Shown: positions 1-14,200, counted from the first letter of the stretch. The stretch: 64,000 nt of DNA from Phoronis australis (GCA_002633005.1 NMRA01000140.1:178158-242157); one strand, 5' to 3'. A program made the numbers and translations. Notes: a model not told the origin generated them from the letters alone.

Positions 1-3000
1 GGCAACAGGTGCTGGGGTCAAGGACAAGAAGTTTAAGGATTGGTGGGACGTGGAGCTCGGTGTGACCTACATACCCCATAGTAAGATAGAAGATGACTTG
101 AACGAACTGAGTGAGGGAGGAATGATAGATGAAGACACGGTACCTGAGCATCTGAAAGGTAGGTACACCTGTGTAGGCATTGTAGTGCAGGTATAGAAGG
201 TTCTGTTGCCATGGCATGGTTCAGTATTTTATTTCAGCGTCTGGTAGTATTGTTTGACTATGAAAAGTGAAGTTTTGTTGTATTTTTGGGGATTACTGTA
301 TGGATTTGGCCCTGAAGGTCCAGTTCTAAGCTTTTTTAAATGTATTAAGTTGTACTTGCAAGTTTGACAAAAAACGTATACAGGTAAGTGTAGAAAGAAG
401 AAATCTTGTTTCATGCAATTACTAACTTGGTACACATTGAGTAGACAATAAAAGTGGGTCCCTTAATGTAAAAATGAGTGTAAAAACTGGTTAAAAGCAT
501 TTTATATACACTGTTATACTTATTTGATTATGCATACTAAAGTTATAAGTCAATTGAATTAACATGTCAGTTACTGGGAAATTTCCATCTTAAACTCAGT
601 TGTAAAAAGTTTTCACAATTGAGTTCAAGATGGAAATTTCACAGAAAAGTTGTGTAAGATCAAATATGAATATTATAAATATTTAGTCCGATCCCAATCA
701 GGGCCAAATCTCATTATTAGTGGCGAATCATAGCTTTTGATGTGTCATGACATCACACCAAATTTGAGTATATCAGTGGGCGAACTGTGACCTCTGCAAG
801 GAGCAAAATCATCATGGCCGCCAGCATTTCGAACTTTTATTGGGATTTTGTTTTTTGTTGAGGCGACATTTTTGGTAAATTACAATTAATGTGCCGCTGA
901 AAGTAGATAGTTTCCTGTGTAAAGTACACCTTTGCAAGTTCATTTGTCTTGTTTTAGAGTCATTGGAGTAGAATTTTCTTGGTGTACGCTTATATTTAAA
1001 ACTCACTGTGCTTTCTTGCGTATCTGCATGTTGTGGGTCACATGTTTCCGTGAACTTTACAGCCTCAAGAGTCATAGTGATTGATGATGATGAGGATGTT
1101 GTTATGGACAGCCAGCAATCAGGGGCAGTGTCTTCAATCCCTGACCCCCCAGCTCAGCCCCCCACCTCACAGCCGGCCTACAGCCAACCCCCACTCCCTG
1201 GTGAGTAAGTGAGGCTCCTTGTTCCAGAACTGCTCTTTGATGTTCTGTGTTTTATTTGATCAGCACTGTCTGAAAGCTCAGTTCAGTTCAGAGCTGTGTG
1301 TTACGCTTGTAAGTAGAGGAACAATTCAACTCATGGCTTGGTATGCTGAACAAGTAAAACTTCATTTTGTCAAATTCCTTAATACATAATGTCAGGTCTG
1401 TGTTAGCATTGTTTGTACAACACATTTTTCATCTGACAATAATTGATGAACTTTGTCCTTTTGGAGCATAGTGTAAAGATTTAAACAAGTGAAAAACTGT
1501 ATTTCAACAAGTATTTTGTCCTAAATTGGAGAGCTTGTACCGTGATTGCATCATTAACTCCATACGACAGAAATGAGTATTGTTTGTAATGAGACAATCA
1601 AAGTAAATAAAAACAAATATTTGTGGGCCAAACATTGAGTTCATTCATGCAACACTTGTTCTTGCAGGGATGGTACCCATGATGCCGGCTGGTATGCCCC
1701 CCGGCACAGTGGGTATGATGCCCCCATTTATGATGGGCCAGCCTGTCCCAGGCATGACCATGGGCCAAGGTGCCCCTCCAGGCTTTTCCCATCTGCTGCG
1801 TGGACAGGCGCCAATCATGCCTGGAGCTCCTCCCCCTCCCATAACTCCACCTGTGTCGAGCCAACCACCCACTGTAACACAGGTTTGTAATTTTGTTTTT
1901 ATGTGCCTCCTGTGTTCTTGCAGGCATGATGTGCAATAATTTCTGGATGGTTATTCGCAAAATTTTGCAAATATGTTCCTATCATGGCTGGTAAAGTAGG
2001 AGCATATTTGCCAGTTTGCTCTTTGGTGGCGGTTTTAGTTTTTATGTTGGTCTCTGTATCTTTGGACTTTGTATCAGGAATTTCATTAAGTTTGGCAGAG
2101 GTATCTATCAGGGGAAACGATGCCACGTTTCCGTTTTCGTATGGATTCATTGTTGTTGCCCCACCTCATGGCCAAACCACTCTCAAGATCATTATGAATA
2201 GTGACATTTATGTTCTTTCTGTGAACAGCGCAGCTGGCGATTATTTTCAGACCTCTCCAACAACTGGTGTTCTCTAGTATTGCAGTTTTTTTAGTCTGTA
2301 GCGGTATCCCCTAAACCCTCTGCAGGATCTTTGTTAAATTTGGCAAATGTATTTCTATGAAGGCGATAGCGGGTGATGATGACTTTTGGATGTGTCCAAC
2401 TACGTCCCAATTTGATTTTTTCCATTTTGCTCTGTCTGTTTGGAGTCCCTTGATGGATTTTCATGCAATTTGGCAAATATGTTTCTATTAACGACGTAAT
2501 GACTCCTTTTTATTTTCAGATGGGTGTGACGTAATGTATGCCATATAGTGGCCATTTTCATCACTTTGTCGGATTTTGACATCCGCCTCTCTATGAGCCA
2601 ATCATGAAAATTAGCATGTGTTCTGCAGGTTTCAATCTAATTTCGGTACCGAAAATTTGCATGTTGTAATCTCTCACTTGTGCTGTCTTGTTGCAGACGT
2701 CGGCTCCGCCCCCTCAGCCACCACCCACCAGCGCACCTGTCATCATGATGCCTCCTAGCACCAATCAGAACACACAACTAGCTCAAGCCATTGAGAACAT
2801 CATGTCTAACTCAGCAGCCATCTCGGCCGTGGCTGCACAAGGAGCCATGGGCATGATGAGACCAGGTGAGTGGTACAGCCAGAGGTGGAGTTATGAAAAC
2901 TAGTTAACGACATTTCCCACTTACAGATTATGTAATGCGCTCGAATAATGTTTACTTTACTATCCACGTTTTCTCAAGTAGTCGGTGTATTTCAGGCAAG

Positions 3001-6000
3001 GTTTTTTGCACCCACAAAAATTTGTGGTTGCATATAGTCAGCATCCCGTCTGCCTGTTGTCTGTTGATTATCGCAAAAAAGTGCTTGACAGCTCATCGTG
3101 GAATTTGACACCAAGTTATATGCACGGTTGTGATGTCACCAGATGATTCTTAGACGGCTTCCTGCACCGTGACGTCCGCTGATGTCCATTCTAGTTTTCA
3201 ATAAAAAATTCTTTTACATCAGTTCCTGGTGAAACCTGTTTCCTGCACAGAGTCGTCTCTGCAATGCTCCACCATCATTTGATTTTTTCGACTGCAGTGG
3301 CATACCTTCTTGGCCATTACGTTTTTTGCTAGAAAATAGTTGTGTGCCAGTTTTTGATAAAGTGACATGAAAATTTTTCCCAAAATTTTGCTACATAATT
3401 ACGTGGTGGGAATGTTTGGCCACCAGTTACTTTGCGGGTAGAATTCGACTACTCTAGCACTGCTTTTGTAGAGAGAATTTCCTTGTCTGCCCATTACTGT
3501 CTCAACAGCTTGACTGATTTTGATGAAAGTTGACACAACGGGTTATAGTTTTTGACTAGATATTGCTTATCTGTCCATTAATGTTGAAATGCCTCCAGAG
3601 ATTTTGGCCGAGACTAATCGAACTTTTGCCCAAATTTGTCTGCAGTAGTGCCCTCTGTTGGCCTTTTAATTTTTGGCTAAATGTCTATGGCGTGCCAGGT
3701 TTTGGTGGAACGTGACACAAAGATTTATGAGTGTGTACAGGCAGCAGATAAATTGCAAATGGATTTAACTACTCCTGTTGGTCAGTTTGTCCCTTGATTA
3801 TTGTCACAACGACATGACAAATTTCGATGAAACAATATATACGTTTTTGTTGGGAATGTGCTTGCTCCAGTTGATCCTTGGAGATATTGAAGCGCCCCCT
3901 ATTTGTGATTTCAGCTTTTGACAAGATCCTGTTTGTTCATTGATTGTTGTCATACTGACTCGAGATTTTTTAACAGATCGTGATAGAATTTGACAGACAC
4001 GTGTTGATTTTGAACCTTGATATTTTAATGGTCAAGGTAGTATTAATTCTATTACATGAAACATCCCTTGAAGCATACTGTTTGCGATGCAGTCGTGGGT
4101 GCATTTATCTTGTTAACGATTTGTACGGCCAGCCGTATAAATCTTCCAATCATTTACAAAGTGCACTTCTTCATAAACAATATTACATGGAATTTTTGTA
4201 TAAATTGACAAAAGAGCCACTGTATGTACATATACATAGACATAACTGCAATGATAATATGATAAATGCCTGCAGTCTGGTACACATTGCTGCTCAGGTG
4301 GGCCCCATTGCACTGATCACCTGGAGCCATTTTGTGCTTTATTATTACTTATTATATGCGGAGCTGGAACCTGACTGAAGGGTCTAGCGGTGTGCCCGAG
4401 TGGGACTCGAATCCACGATTTTGAGTTAAGGAAGCGGACACTCATTTCACTAGGCCACACTGCCTCCTCTTCATATATACGTGTATAAATATTACATGAA
4501 AACTGAATTAGGTGGGTAGACTGTTATCGACAGACATGAAAGGAAGCACTTTGTACTATAGAAAGGGATTGAAAGTTCATATTTGATTAACATGAGAACC
4601 AAATTTTGTAAGGGCTGGCTAACCTTGTCAAATGTGGTGTCGTTACGAGATGTTAACTAGCAGGGAGTACTTGTGTGCTTTTAAAAATATCAATAGTTTT
4701 GAATGATTCGTAACCTGATATCCTTTATGAAGTCACTTGCAATCTTTCTTGCTCCCTAGGTATGTTACCAGTGAGGGCTGGTATGTTGCCAGGCATGCGT
4801 GCTCAGCTGGATATGTCGCATCCCCCTCCCCCTCAGACAAGGATGAGCCTGATGCAACAGGGACCTCCAAACAGTAGTCAAGGGGCCACCAAGATGATGC
4901 CTATCAAACTGGCCTCCGACTGGGGTGCCAAGTTGAGACCCAACTCTACAGAAATGCCAGATGTTGAAATGAAGGACAGTTTCAATTCAGCCAGTCAGCA
5001 GCCACCGCCGCCGCAGCAGCAACCGTCCTTGACGAGGCCACAAGGTGGAGCTGGGATCCTGGGAGGACCACCTATGCAGTTCTTGGGTCGAGGCATGCCA
5101 CAGATGGGAGGACCGCGTGGCCCTCCGGGAGATATGCTTCGATTTGCAGGTGGACCTAGAGGACCAATGGACCTTCTGCAGCGCTTGCCAGGCAACTTCA
5201 TGGGTAGACTTCCACCAGGCTTCCCACCCCAACACGGTCCGCCACGCCCTGGCTTTGGAGGATTGCCTCCCATGCCTGGTCAGCCAAACCAGAGAATGCC
5301 TGGCCAAGGCATACCACCACGGCATGGCATGCCAGTACAAGGCCAGCCTGGCAGTAATCAACCTCCGCAGCGTGGAGGCGGTAATGAAGGCTTTTTTAAC
5401 CGTGACGGAAACTTTCCTGGTCAAGGTGGAAATCGTCCACCCTGGGGGCCAAACAGAAATGAGAGAGACCTTGATGAGAGAGAGGTTCATGGCAGTCATG
5501 ATAGAGATGAGAGACGCAACCATCGTGGAGATAGGGATGATAGCCGTGGTGGAAGGGGTGACAGGGATGATAGCCGTGGTGGAAGGGGTGACAGGGATGA
5601 TCGCAGTGATCGTGACCGTGACCGTGACCGCAGGGGAAGTAGAGAGTTCAAGGGAGATCGGGATGAGCGGCGTGGGGACAGAGATGACAGAGACGACCAG
5701 CAGGAGAGGAGTCGCAGGGACAGTGGACAGGACAGGTTCAGGCATGGTAACTCACATGACCAGCGCAGCAGGAGTGGAGGTCGGAGGTCACGGTGGGGAG
5801 GTGAACAAGAGGATGGCAACCCTAACAGGATGCCGCTGGCTTTTGACAGAACCAAGATGGCGGGAGGCGGGGAGAGTAAACCTGACGTGAGTGAAATGTT
5901 GGCTAGCTGGAGTGCCAAGCATATACGTCCCGAGGAAGAGACAACAGGAGGCGCTGCGGTCAGCAGTATACCATCTTTGTTTGATGTGCCCACACCAGCT

Positions 6001-6414
6001 GTGAATACGGACACTTCTAATGAGAAGGCTTCTACACAAGAGGAAGCACGCAAAGGACAACCGATCGAGCCACAACTGGTTCAACCTGTGAGTGAGCCTC
6101 CTGTTGGCGAACCGCATGTGGTTCCGCCGGTGACTGAGACATCTGTGCAGGATAGCAGTGCACCAACAACAAAGGGTGCTGTTTTACCAGTGGCTGACAG
6201 CGTCGAATCTGCTGAACCAAATGTCGCGACGCCAGTGACTGAATTGTTGAATAACGGGGAGAAATCCAGAAATGGTCCGGCTGAGGCAGGCGATGGCCTA
6301 GAGGCCAGTGGTCAGTCTGGGATGGAAGAGGCAGTTGTGGATGACCAACCTGCCAATGTGGAGGGTGTAACCGCTGTGAAACAGGGAGATGCAGTGGACA
6401 TGTTCGCGGACTGA
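1..6414 (+). CDS. SCAF4/8: SCAF4/SCAF8-like CTD-binding SR-related factor, 3' part (5 exons)
   Basis: Nuclear protein of the SCAF4/SCAF8 family, which binds the phosphorylated RNA polymerase II C-terminal domain and controls early polyadenylation and termination. Exons: <1-158, 1063-1200, 1668-1882, 2697-2865, 4760-6414; all junctions are GT-AG and phases agree (1,1,0,1), giving 777 residues before the stop. The first exon encodes WDVELGVTYIP followed by EGGMIDEDTV, the block that directly follows the RRM in human SCAF4/8. Later exons are rich in Pro, Met, Gly and Gln, and the last has an RD/RGG-type region. The N-terminal CID and the RRM must lie upstream of the window. The gene is convergent with SOD1. 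Vertebrates have two paralogues (SCAF4, SCAF8); I cannot say whether this is the single pro-orthologue. The family call is firm. Confidence 0.9.
159..1062 (+). other. SCAF intron with a 26 bp-arm hairpin
   Basis: Intron with donor at 159 (gtaggt) and acceptor ending at 1062. It is AT-rich. Inverted arms at 578-603 and 615-640 match at 24 of 26 positions around an 11 bp loop. No coding sequence is supported. Confidence 0.6.
1883..2696 (+). other. SCAF intron with degenerate interspersed repeat
   Basis: Intron between exons 3 and 4. It contains spaced variants of a module reading TTTGGCAAATRTRTTTCTAT with GGATTTTCATG nearby (about 2080-2600). This resembles, in reverse orientation, the module family seen near 8.4-9.7 kb and 49.7-50.4 kb. 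Open frames here have no coding support. Confidence 0.4.
2866..4759 (+). other. last SCAF intron, repeat-rich
   Basis: Donor gtgagt at 2866, acceptor tccctag ending at 4759. About 3000-3970 holds decayed repeat modules of roughly 140 bp (recurring phrases such as TTGATGAAAGTTGACACAA and CTGTCCATTA). 4268-4467 is a SINE. I see no exon here that would keep the reading frame. Confidence 0.5.
4268..4467 (-). repeat. tRNA-derived SINE, copy 1
   Basis: Read on the minus strand, it starts GGAGGCAGTGTGGCCTAGTG (A box-like), continues to a GATTCGAGTCC B box, then a CACACCGCTAGACC junction, an AT-rich stretch with AATAAAGCAC, and a GGGCCCACCTGAG core. The same order of blocks occurs at 25760-25957 (+). 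It lies in the last SCAF intron. The two-box head plus a shared non-tRNA body in two copies is the basis for calling it a SINE and not a tRNA gene. Confidence 0.7.
4760..6414 (+). CDS. SCAF last coding exon: low-complexity P/M/G and RD/RGG region
   Basis: This 1655 bp exon is open from its AG acceptor to the stop at 6412-6414. Its first third is Pro/Met/Gly-rich (GMLP, PPPPQ, GGPRGP stretches). About 5460-5800 encodes a charged region of RD, RDD and RGG units, including two perfect DNA copies of a 33 bp unit (GDRDDSRGGRG) near 5532-5597. This type of sequence is common in RNA-processing factors. The end is acidic and Pro/Val-rich and stops with DMFAD. Long open frames on the other strand here (such as 4987-5745) are composition shadows of this exon. 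Confidence 0.9.
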
Positions 6415-8169
6415 ACTGCTGTAGTGAACTTGAAATTGTTTGGACACCAAGGACAGGGGTGTTCAGCACAAACTAGAAGTCTTTCATGCATATTGTACTA
6501 TCTCTTTTCCTCAACAATTTATTGTCAGTTCTACTTGTTGTCTGAATGTACATCGCGAATTCTGTTAGGAAGCATCTCCACAATGCTAGACGTTGCGAGT
6601 TCTAGATCAGATTATACTCAGGACTGTAATGTTGGTGCGTTTTGTGACATTGACAAGTATTGATGTTGAGCTGTTCGTCAGCATTTTTAGGAAAATAAAT
6701 TATTTTTTTAAATTTTCGTAATTTTGTGTTCATATTTTGTAGTACATTTGCATGAGTTTTTAGTTAAGTGTTGAACTTCCCAGCTGGACATGTCTGTTTG
6801 TTCCATCAAGGAACGACTACGTAGACAAATTTCCTTGAGTGTAGATTTTATTTACAAAATTCTCACGGTTAATGAAATTTGTTGGGCGCAAGTGTTGACT
6901 TCTATTCAATTTTGCCCCATCTTTTTGCAAGTGTTTTTATTCAGCTAGTTGACCAGTTAAATAGTATCGTTTGAGTGTAGTTTAGGAAGCAGGTAGGTTG
7001 TCTTGCAAGACCAAGCCTGAAGCCTGAAGAGAAGACACATTCAAGGAACAAGAGTATGAATGGACAGTGAAATTGAAGAAAACGGACTATTACGCAGTGG
7101 GCCTGTGTTCAATTGGGCACAGTGTTCCTGAGGTATGTGCACCACTAATTCAACCCGTGGCATATGGTAGCACACTTGGCTCGAGAGTTGACATGTATCG
7201 GAAAATTCTTATAGCCATATTAAGCAGTTGAACTTGTGGTGTTGATTTTTCATGTTGTTAACTGTGTTTAAGGGATGACACACCTGCACTGTTAAAAAAA
7301 CTGTAGATAAGTACCAAGTAGTGGAACCAAATGCTTTGACCTTTGGTCTGTTGAAAACTTTTTAAGAAAAGATGACTGTATTCCACGAGAAGAAATGATG
7401 CATAATGAAATTTGTGCAGAGAAAGTATGTGGTCTGTCCAGTGCAGTTGTGTCGATACTATGAAGCAATGGTGGCAATGAATAATGTAGACTAGAGGTTT
7501 TCCAGTCTACTGAATTTTCGGGTTCGACTGTGTGCACTAGAGATGCATAAACATGAAAAGGCTCTTTCATTTATAGTAACAAGTGCTGTGTTACAGTATG
7601 TGCCATTGCTACATAGTCTCTTAAAAACTGAATATTGAAGAGTTAAACAACGGCCAAGATTCCGTATTCACATTTGAAATCGGCTCGCAAACTGGTGCAC
7701 AACGGTCTGGGTGCACTCGGACTGGCTGGTATCTTGAGGCTTTGGCTACATACAGCCAATGGGATTCAACATCTCCATTATTCTGAAAATGAGCTCTTGA
7801 GCTTACATTAAGATAACAGCTGGCTCTGAAAGTGATAAGATTGCTTCATTGAAATATTGATCAATGGAGAACCAAGATCTTGCTACTTGCGAGTGTTATA
7901 GAATAAGCTTGGTTGTTGAATGAGCCAACATGCACAAAACCATGAATTAGTGTATAAAGTAAATGTGATGCAAGTGTTGTGTAAATAAACTATGTGGAAA
8001 AATATGGCTCGTTGACAGACGCTTCGTTCTGCAAAGTTTTGCTGGAAGAACCTAGTTGTAAATTTGCTAAAGACCTACATTTACTTTAGTATGTTGTTTA
8101 CAAGTAATAATGTGGAAACTTTTCCCTATTCACGTGGGACAAAGACGAGATGCAAAAGTAGATAAATCT
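6415..8169. other. SCAF 3' UTR and gap between convergent genes
   Basis: About 1.8 kb between the SCAF stop and the SOD1 polyadenylation signal. It is AT-rich, with AATAAA at 6694 and 7984. I find no further coding sequence. Confidence 0.5.
6694..6699 (+). terminator. candidate SCAF polyadenylation signal
   Basis: AATAAA lies 280 bp past the SCAF stop, followed by T-rich sequence. A second AATAAA at 7984-7989 could end a longer 3' UTR. Confidence 0.5.
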
Positions 8170-8175
8170 TTTATT
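8170..8175 (-). terminator. candidate SOD1 polyadenylation signal
   Basis: TTTATT on the plus strand reads AATAAA on the SOD1 strand, about 82 bp past the SOD1 stop codon. Confidence 0.6.
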
Positions 8176-8256
8176 CACTCTAAGGAATAACTCCTTTAGA
8201 CTTTACACAAAATCAATACTACAACAATTCACTGTACACAAACGTATGCCTTGGCG

Positions 8257-11200
8257 TTACTTGGCGATTCCAATGACACCGCAGGCCAGTCGGCCCCCAG
8301 CATTACCAGTGGTCTTGCTCAACTCGTGACCTCCCTTTCCCAGGTCATCCACGTCAGCATGAACCTATGAAAGATAGCATTTACAAACATGAAGTTAGGA
8401 TATGATGGCCTACTGCACCATGGACATAGGATATTTTGAAAAGCAGAATTTGGAAATTATTGAAAATGGATATAGAAACAAAAAACCAGTAAGAATCATT
8501 TGAATTGCATGCGATCACAATGATACAGTACAGCAAGTACACAAATATTCTGTCAAGCCATAAGATGTGTCCACCATGTGCGTCACAAACAGTAAACATG
8601 CAAGTGATGCTCGGGTGCAATGATAAATTGCTACTAGGGGGAGCTACAGTAGTCAAATCTGTCCAAAAATCTCTAACCATGCTTCCTCAATAGGAACACT
8701 TAAGGCAAATTACATTTACAGAAACGTCAAAGAACTTGGAAGGTGTTGAGGCAAAAGCAAATTAACACCACAATTGCCACAAGGGAGCACAACAGTCGCC
8801 AGATCTGTTCAAAAATCACATAAAAATTATACTAACTTCACGAAGTTCCATCAAGGAACTTGTCAGATAACGAGGCAGGCACACACAAAAAATTGCCACT
8901 AGGAGTGCCAAAGTAGTCCATAAATTAAGAGCAGCTGTGCCCTCAAAAGAACCCATCCCAGATTTCATAAACATCCATCAAATCGTTCGTAGACGCAAAG
9001 AAAACTAAAATTACTGCTAGGCGTGCCACAGAATATTTGCCCTAAAATTAAGGACTGGAATGCTCTTCTCAATAAGAAAACATCTTCTAACTTTCATGAT
9101 TCTTCAAATGAGTTTGACAAATGTGAAAGCTAACGCAAAAAACAAGACACGACAATGGTAAAAATGTCCACTTTGGGGCCCAGAAAAGAATATAGGTTGA
9201 ACCTGTTTGAAATTGGACAGCTGAAGTCATCATAGAAACTTATTTCCAACTTTTATGAAGATGTAACAAGGAACTCGGTAGATATCGATATACACACAAA
9301 CAAAAACTTAATTGCCATTAGGGGATGCTACAGTGGTCGAACTTGACCCAAATCAATGTCAGTCGTACTCTTCTCAATAGGAACAAAAAATACACCAAAT
9401 TTCATGAAAATCCTGAGCGGCTGATAGTAAAACCAGTCTAAAAAACTAAAAATGGAGGCTATGGGGTTCAAAATACGTAAAATCTGTCTGAAGGAGCCAC
9501 TGTCTCCTTAGTAGAAACCTTAGTTTCCCAAATTTGATGATAATCCACCCAGCATATAGGTACATGCGGAACATGCAAAAAATAAATTGTCACAGTCACC
9601 GCAAAGCACAGTAGTGGTTGGAACCAACATAAAGTAGTCGTTGTCATCCTAAGTCAAGTTCACACACTTGCCAAATTTCACACAGACCCTTGCACTTCGG
9701 AGAAACAGTAGCAGGCGCCGGACAGAGATGGCAGCGATATAAACAAAGCAATTGAATGCCTGCAGAGAGTACCTATTCCACTTACCACCATACATCTACC
9801 AATGACAGAGTCAGGACCAGCAAGGGTGACCAACTTATCTGTGATGTCAACTGCTGCTTTACCATCAGTACCTGCTGTTACATTACCAAGGTCTCCATAA
9901 TGCCTGCAGGACACAGTATAGAGTAAGCGTATACCTGATTTATGATAGTTGCAGGTCAACAGATGGCACTAAATGTTGCAACTTTCTTTACCCATAATTT
10001 TCAAAGTTATGGTGAACATTACGGACTGATGGGATGACTAGCAATATTGACGCACTTTTTTGACGACTTTTCATGGAAATGATTTGAGTATCCCACGGCA
10101 ACAGTGGTAATTTGACAGCAAGATGATTACAAAGAATTACAGAAAATGTTGTGAAAGCCCAGGGTGTTACTTCTCCATGTAAGTAATGTGAACAAGTTGG
10201 CATAGAATGTTTGCTCACAAAATATTGTGTCAGTATCTATGAGCAACAAAACGAATTTCAGTAAATCAGTGAGATATGCATAGTTATCTGGTAGACATTT
10301 AGCATCACATGCAAACACAGATATAATATCAACTTATTTCAATATTAAACAATACAGTACAAGACATACGGAATCGGACAAGATGTATCGGGTCATTTCA
10401 GCTACACTGACTACAAATTCTCCTTGCACTTAGATATCACATGGGAAATTACCAGCACTTGCACTCAGTGTTTTGGCGGGGGAATTCTGGGTCATTTTGT
10501 TGTCAAAATTTTGAATATGAACACAGTGTGAGCCCAGTAAACCATAAATATCACATTAGTTGAAGCAGCTGTAAACATGCCTTCCATCACAAAAATAAAC
10601 TTTCGATTCAGACCACTTAGCGGTATGAAATTGGTCTCAAATTGATCCTTATTCAAACTGGAGACAATTCCTGGGCTTAAAAAGAGCTGGCAGTCACTGA
10701 TTGTGGTCAGCCCCTACATGTAAGCTTGTCAAAGTGCAGGCTCCACACCTAGGCTTGTCAAAGTACAGCCTCCACACGTGGGCTTGTCAAAGTGCAGGCT
10801 CTCAATGAATAACGAACTCTCACTTCCTTGTAAATTCACAAGTCACTTTTCATCTGAGTTAGGAACAAGCTGAGACCAATTTTATAGTGGTACGTGGTCT
10901 AGTTGAAAGTGATCCATTTTGGTCCATATCAATTCATACTAGGCAGATGAGAGATGACCATCAGTTGTATCATTCACGGAAGACCTCTTTTCAGCAATCA
11001 GTGGCAAGAAATCATAAATTATCATGATTGATGATAAACCTGGAATTATGATTTGCACATGAACCGTTTATATGCAAAGACCCTGATTTTCTGCAATAAT
11101 TTCTGGGACAATGGAAATGAACATACTTCATGGAATCTTGACTTCCTTCTATGCAAGAAACCATGATCATTCTAAAATTTTTTATTTCTAATTACAAAAA

Positions 11201-14200
11201 ATACAAATGAAAATCCATGAAATTTGATAATTATGGCCACAAATCGATCGACCAATTTTTAGCGTTTTGCAGTAAACATGTTCAAACTGTTGTCCATTCT
11301 TCATGTTCTTTTTCCAGTTTTGAGAAATCATAAAAACATGTGCTGCGACCTATTGGTAAAAAGCTGTGGCATAATTTAGCGGAATAAGTTAAGCAACAGC
11401 CAAATTTTTCTACGTAATTTATCACATTAAACAATAAAAGGGAATTTGCTAATTTGCAAAACAGAAAAAACAGAAATACGTTTTTGGTAAAACAAATTTC
11501 TGGTTTTGAAAACGGAAAACCAGAGTCAGTTAATATGAATGCCATTTGTATCATATACCATTCATAAAAATCTTTCATAATAAATAATGATCAACCACAA
11601 TTGCCTGTGTAGGGGCACCCTCTGGTCAGGTATCGCCAAGGATGAAAAATTTTGATTAGTGAGATATATTCTGGGTGGGGTAAATTACTTAGTTGGGGTC
11701 TGTCGAAACGGGTAGTATTTTACAATACTCAGTGTTGTCTTGGGTACCCATTATCCCCAACTGCATTGGATCTGGATCAGTACCCTCTGTCCTCATAAAC
11801 ACAAATTACCTTTCATCATCGGTGGGTCCACCATGTGTTTTGCTCCTTGGGTTGAAGTGACCTCCAGCACTGGCACAGCCTGGAATTGAGACACAACATC
11901 ATGAGATCACATATTCAAAACATGAGCTTGAAGCGGTGAAAAAATGAGTGCAGACGCTTAGCTATTGACACCAGATGCAAACAAATATAAATGATACAAA
12001 CCCATGCCTGCTCATCTTAAATAGTATATCAATATGTTCCTAACTACAAGTCCAATTTCAGTAAACATAGACGCTGATGTTCGCCAATATTGAATCAAAT
12101 AAATACATTAAGCACCCCAACTGGTATTCAAACCACAGGTCTCTAGATTGCCAGTCTAGTGTTCTTACCACTGATCTACTGAGGACTCGATATCTGTGCA
12201 ATTACTGTTTGCAGCCAATTGTTATGCTATCCATCCCATGAGTGACATTTCACCTAGGCTCCTAATTTTCTGTGTTTATTTGTTTCACTATTGGCCAATT
12301 ACATAATAATCCAAATCTCATGTGAAAAAGGTGAAAAGATGCTCATGGGATGGATGACATTAAAATTAGCTGCAAACAGTAATTGATATTGGGTCCTCAG
12401 TGGCTCAGTGGTAAGAGCACTAGACTGGCAATCCAGAGACCTGTGGTTCAATTCCTGGTTGGGGTTGCTAATTTTCCTGTGTTCATTTGTTTAACCAATT
12501 TTAGTGACAGACGGGAATATCATGGGTCACGTGATGGTGTACTCAAAATTGAAGGAGCGTTCTAATGAAAATGAACGGAAATCATGATATTCCAAAGATC
12601 ACAGATCATTCCAGGCTTAGCTAATCATTGAACTCCCAAGTAATAAAACACCAATCATCTCAGCCAGGACCACACACCCTTTTTAAACTGTGTTTAGTAC
12701 ACAGTCCAACTAGGACAGTTGTATGACTAAAGGCACGGTTCACAAAGAACTACTTTCACAGACGAATAATGAAAGTTACCTTTTGAAGTCATGAAATTAT
12801 ATAGAGACAAAGTCTATAGCTTTCAGTCTCATCTCGCGACCTTCCTCGGGTGAAATGGCGGGTAAATGGTGCAGCGCCTGTGTCTGTTATGTCATACTTG
12901 TCATGAGTCATGAGATGAGATATCTGACAGATGGTCGGGAACAAGTTCACGTTGGTAGCGGGAAGATCGGACTAAGAACAAGAAGCATTTGAGTACATCT
13001 ATCAGCCCTGGGTCAGTGATTAGGGAACACTATCGTCAGATATAACAAAGCACTACAGATGAATAATTCAATCTCAATACAGGGTGGAAAATACGTTGCA
13101 AACATTGATCCTTGATCCTAGTACCATCTTCCCGCCATCTACCAGAGCTTGTTCTCAACGATCCGACACAGATCTCATCACGGCTCATGACAATTATGAC
13201 GTAACAGACATAGGTGTGGCCCCAGTCATCTGCCATTACACCCGACAAAGGTCTCAAGATGAGACCGAAAGCCAATGGTCTCTATACATAAATTTCATGA
13301 CTTCGCAAGGTCAATGTTATTATTCATATTCTAACAGAGTTCGTGATGTGAACATTCACTCCACTACTTTCTCTATGTTGCACATCAATTTCAAAAGGTC
13401 TATTGTCTGTGAATGACACCTATGATTTCCAACTGTCTGCAAAATTCTAAGCCACTTTGCAGGACAATCACACCCCTGCAAGCCCAAAATGGTATGCATA
13501 ACGTCTTAAAGCTGTACAGGTGTGCCAAAACATAAGCTTCTAAATTGTGGCATCAGTAGCAAAATAGAAACACGGCTTCATACTATTTTATAAGATACAA
13601 ACTCAATATGTAAAAATGCAGAAAGTGACAAGAACAAGCACGACGTTGCCATTGCTTCCTGAGAGCTCTCCCGTTGCTATGCCATTGGTCGTTGCTTCTC
13701 CAAAGAGCCCCCCTTGCTATGTCATTGGTTGTCGTTCCCCCTAGCGTCCCCCCCTTGCTTCCTGAGAGCCCCTGATAATATATCATATGTCATTCTTTCC
13801 CATGAGGCATGCACTGGGATGAAGTGACCAAACTAAAGGCAGTTAAGTATTTTACCAGCAGGTTTTGCAGCTACATATGAGTAAGAGTAGACAAATAATA
13901 CCCGCTAGAGTTGGCTTAAATAGTAAATGCTTAATTGCCGCATATTTTTGTAAAGTGCACACCAATGCAACAGTACATATTTCAGCGGTTAGCTCCAGTG
14001 TGTTATCCAGTAAAACTTACGTACCACCTGAGGTGTCTCCAAACTCATGCACATGAAAACCATGTTCACCAGGGGCGAGTCCTTCTACATGACCAGTGAG
14101 TTGGCAGGGGGCGTTGGGACCCTGGAAAAATGGAAGAATATCAATGGTGAAACTCGTGTCAAAGGCACACACACGTACGCACAAATGCACACATACAAGA

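Noticed and set aside
4987-5745. 252-residue minus-strand frame
   Set aside because: Antisense shadow of the SCAF last exon; no splice or family support.
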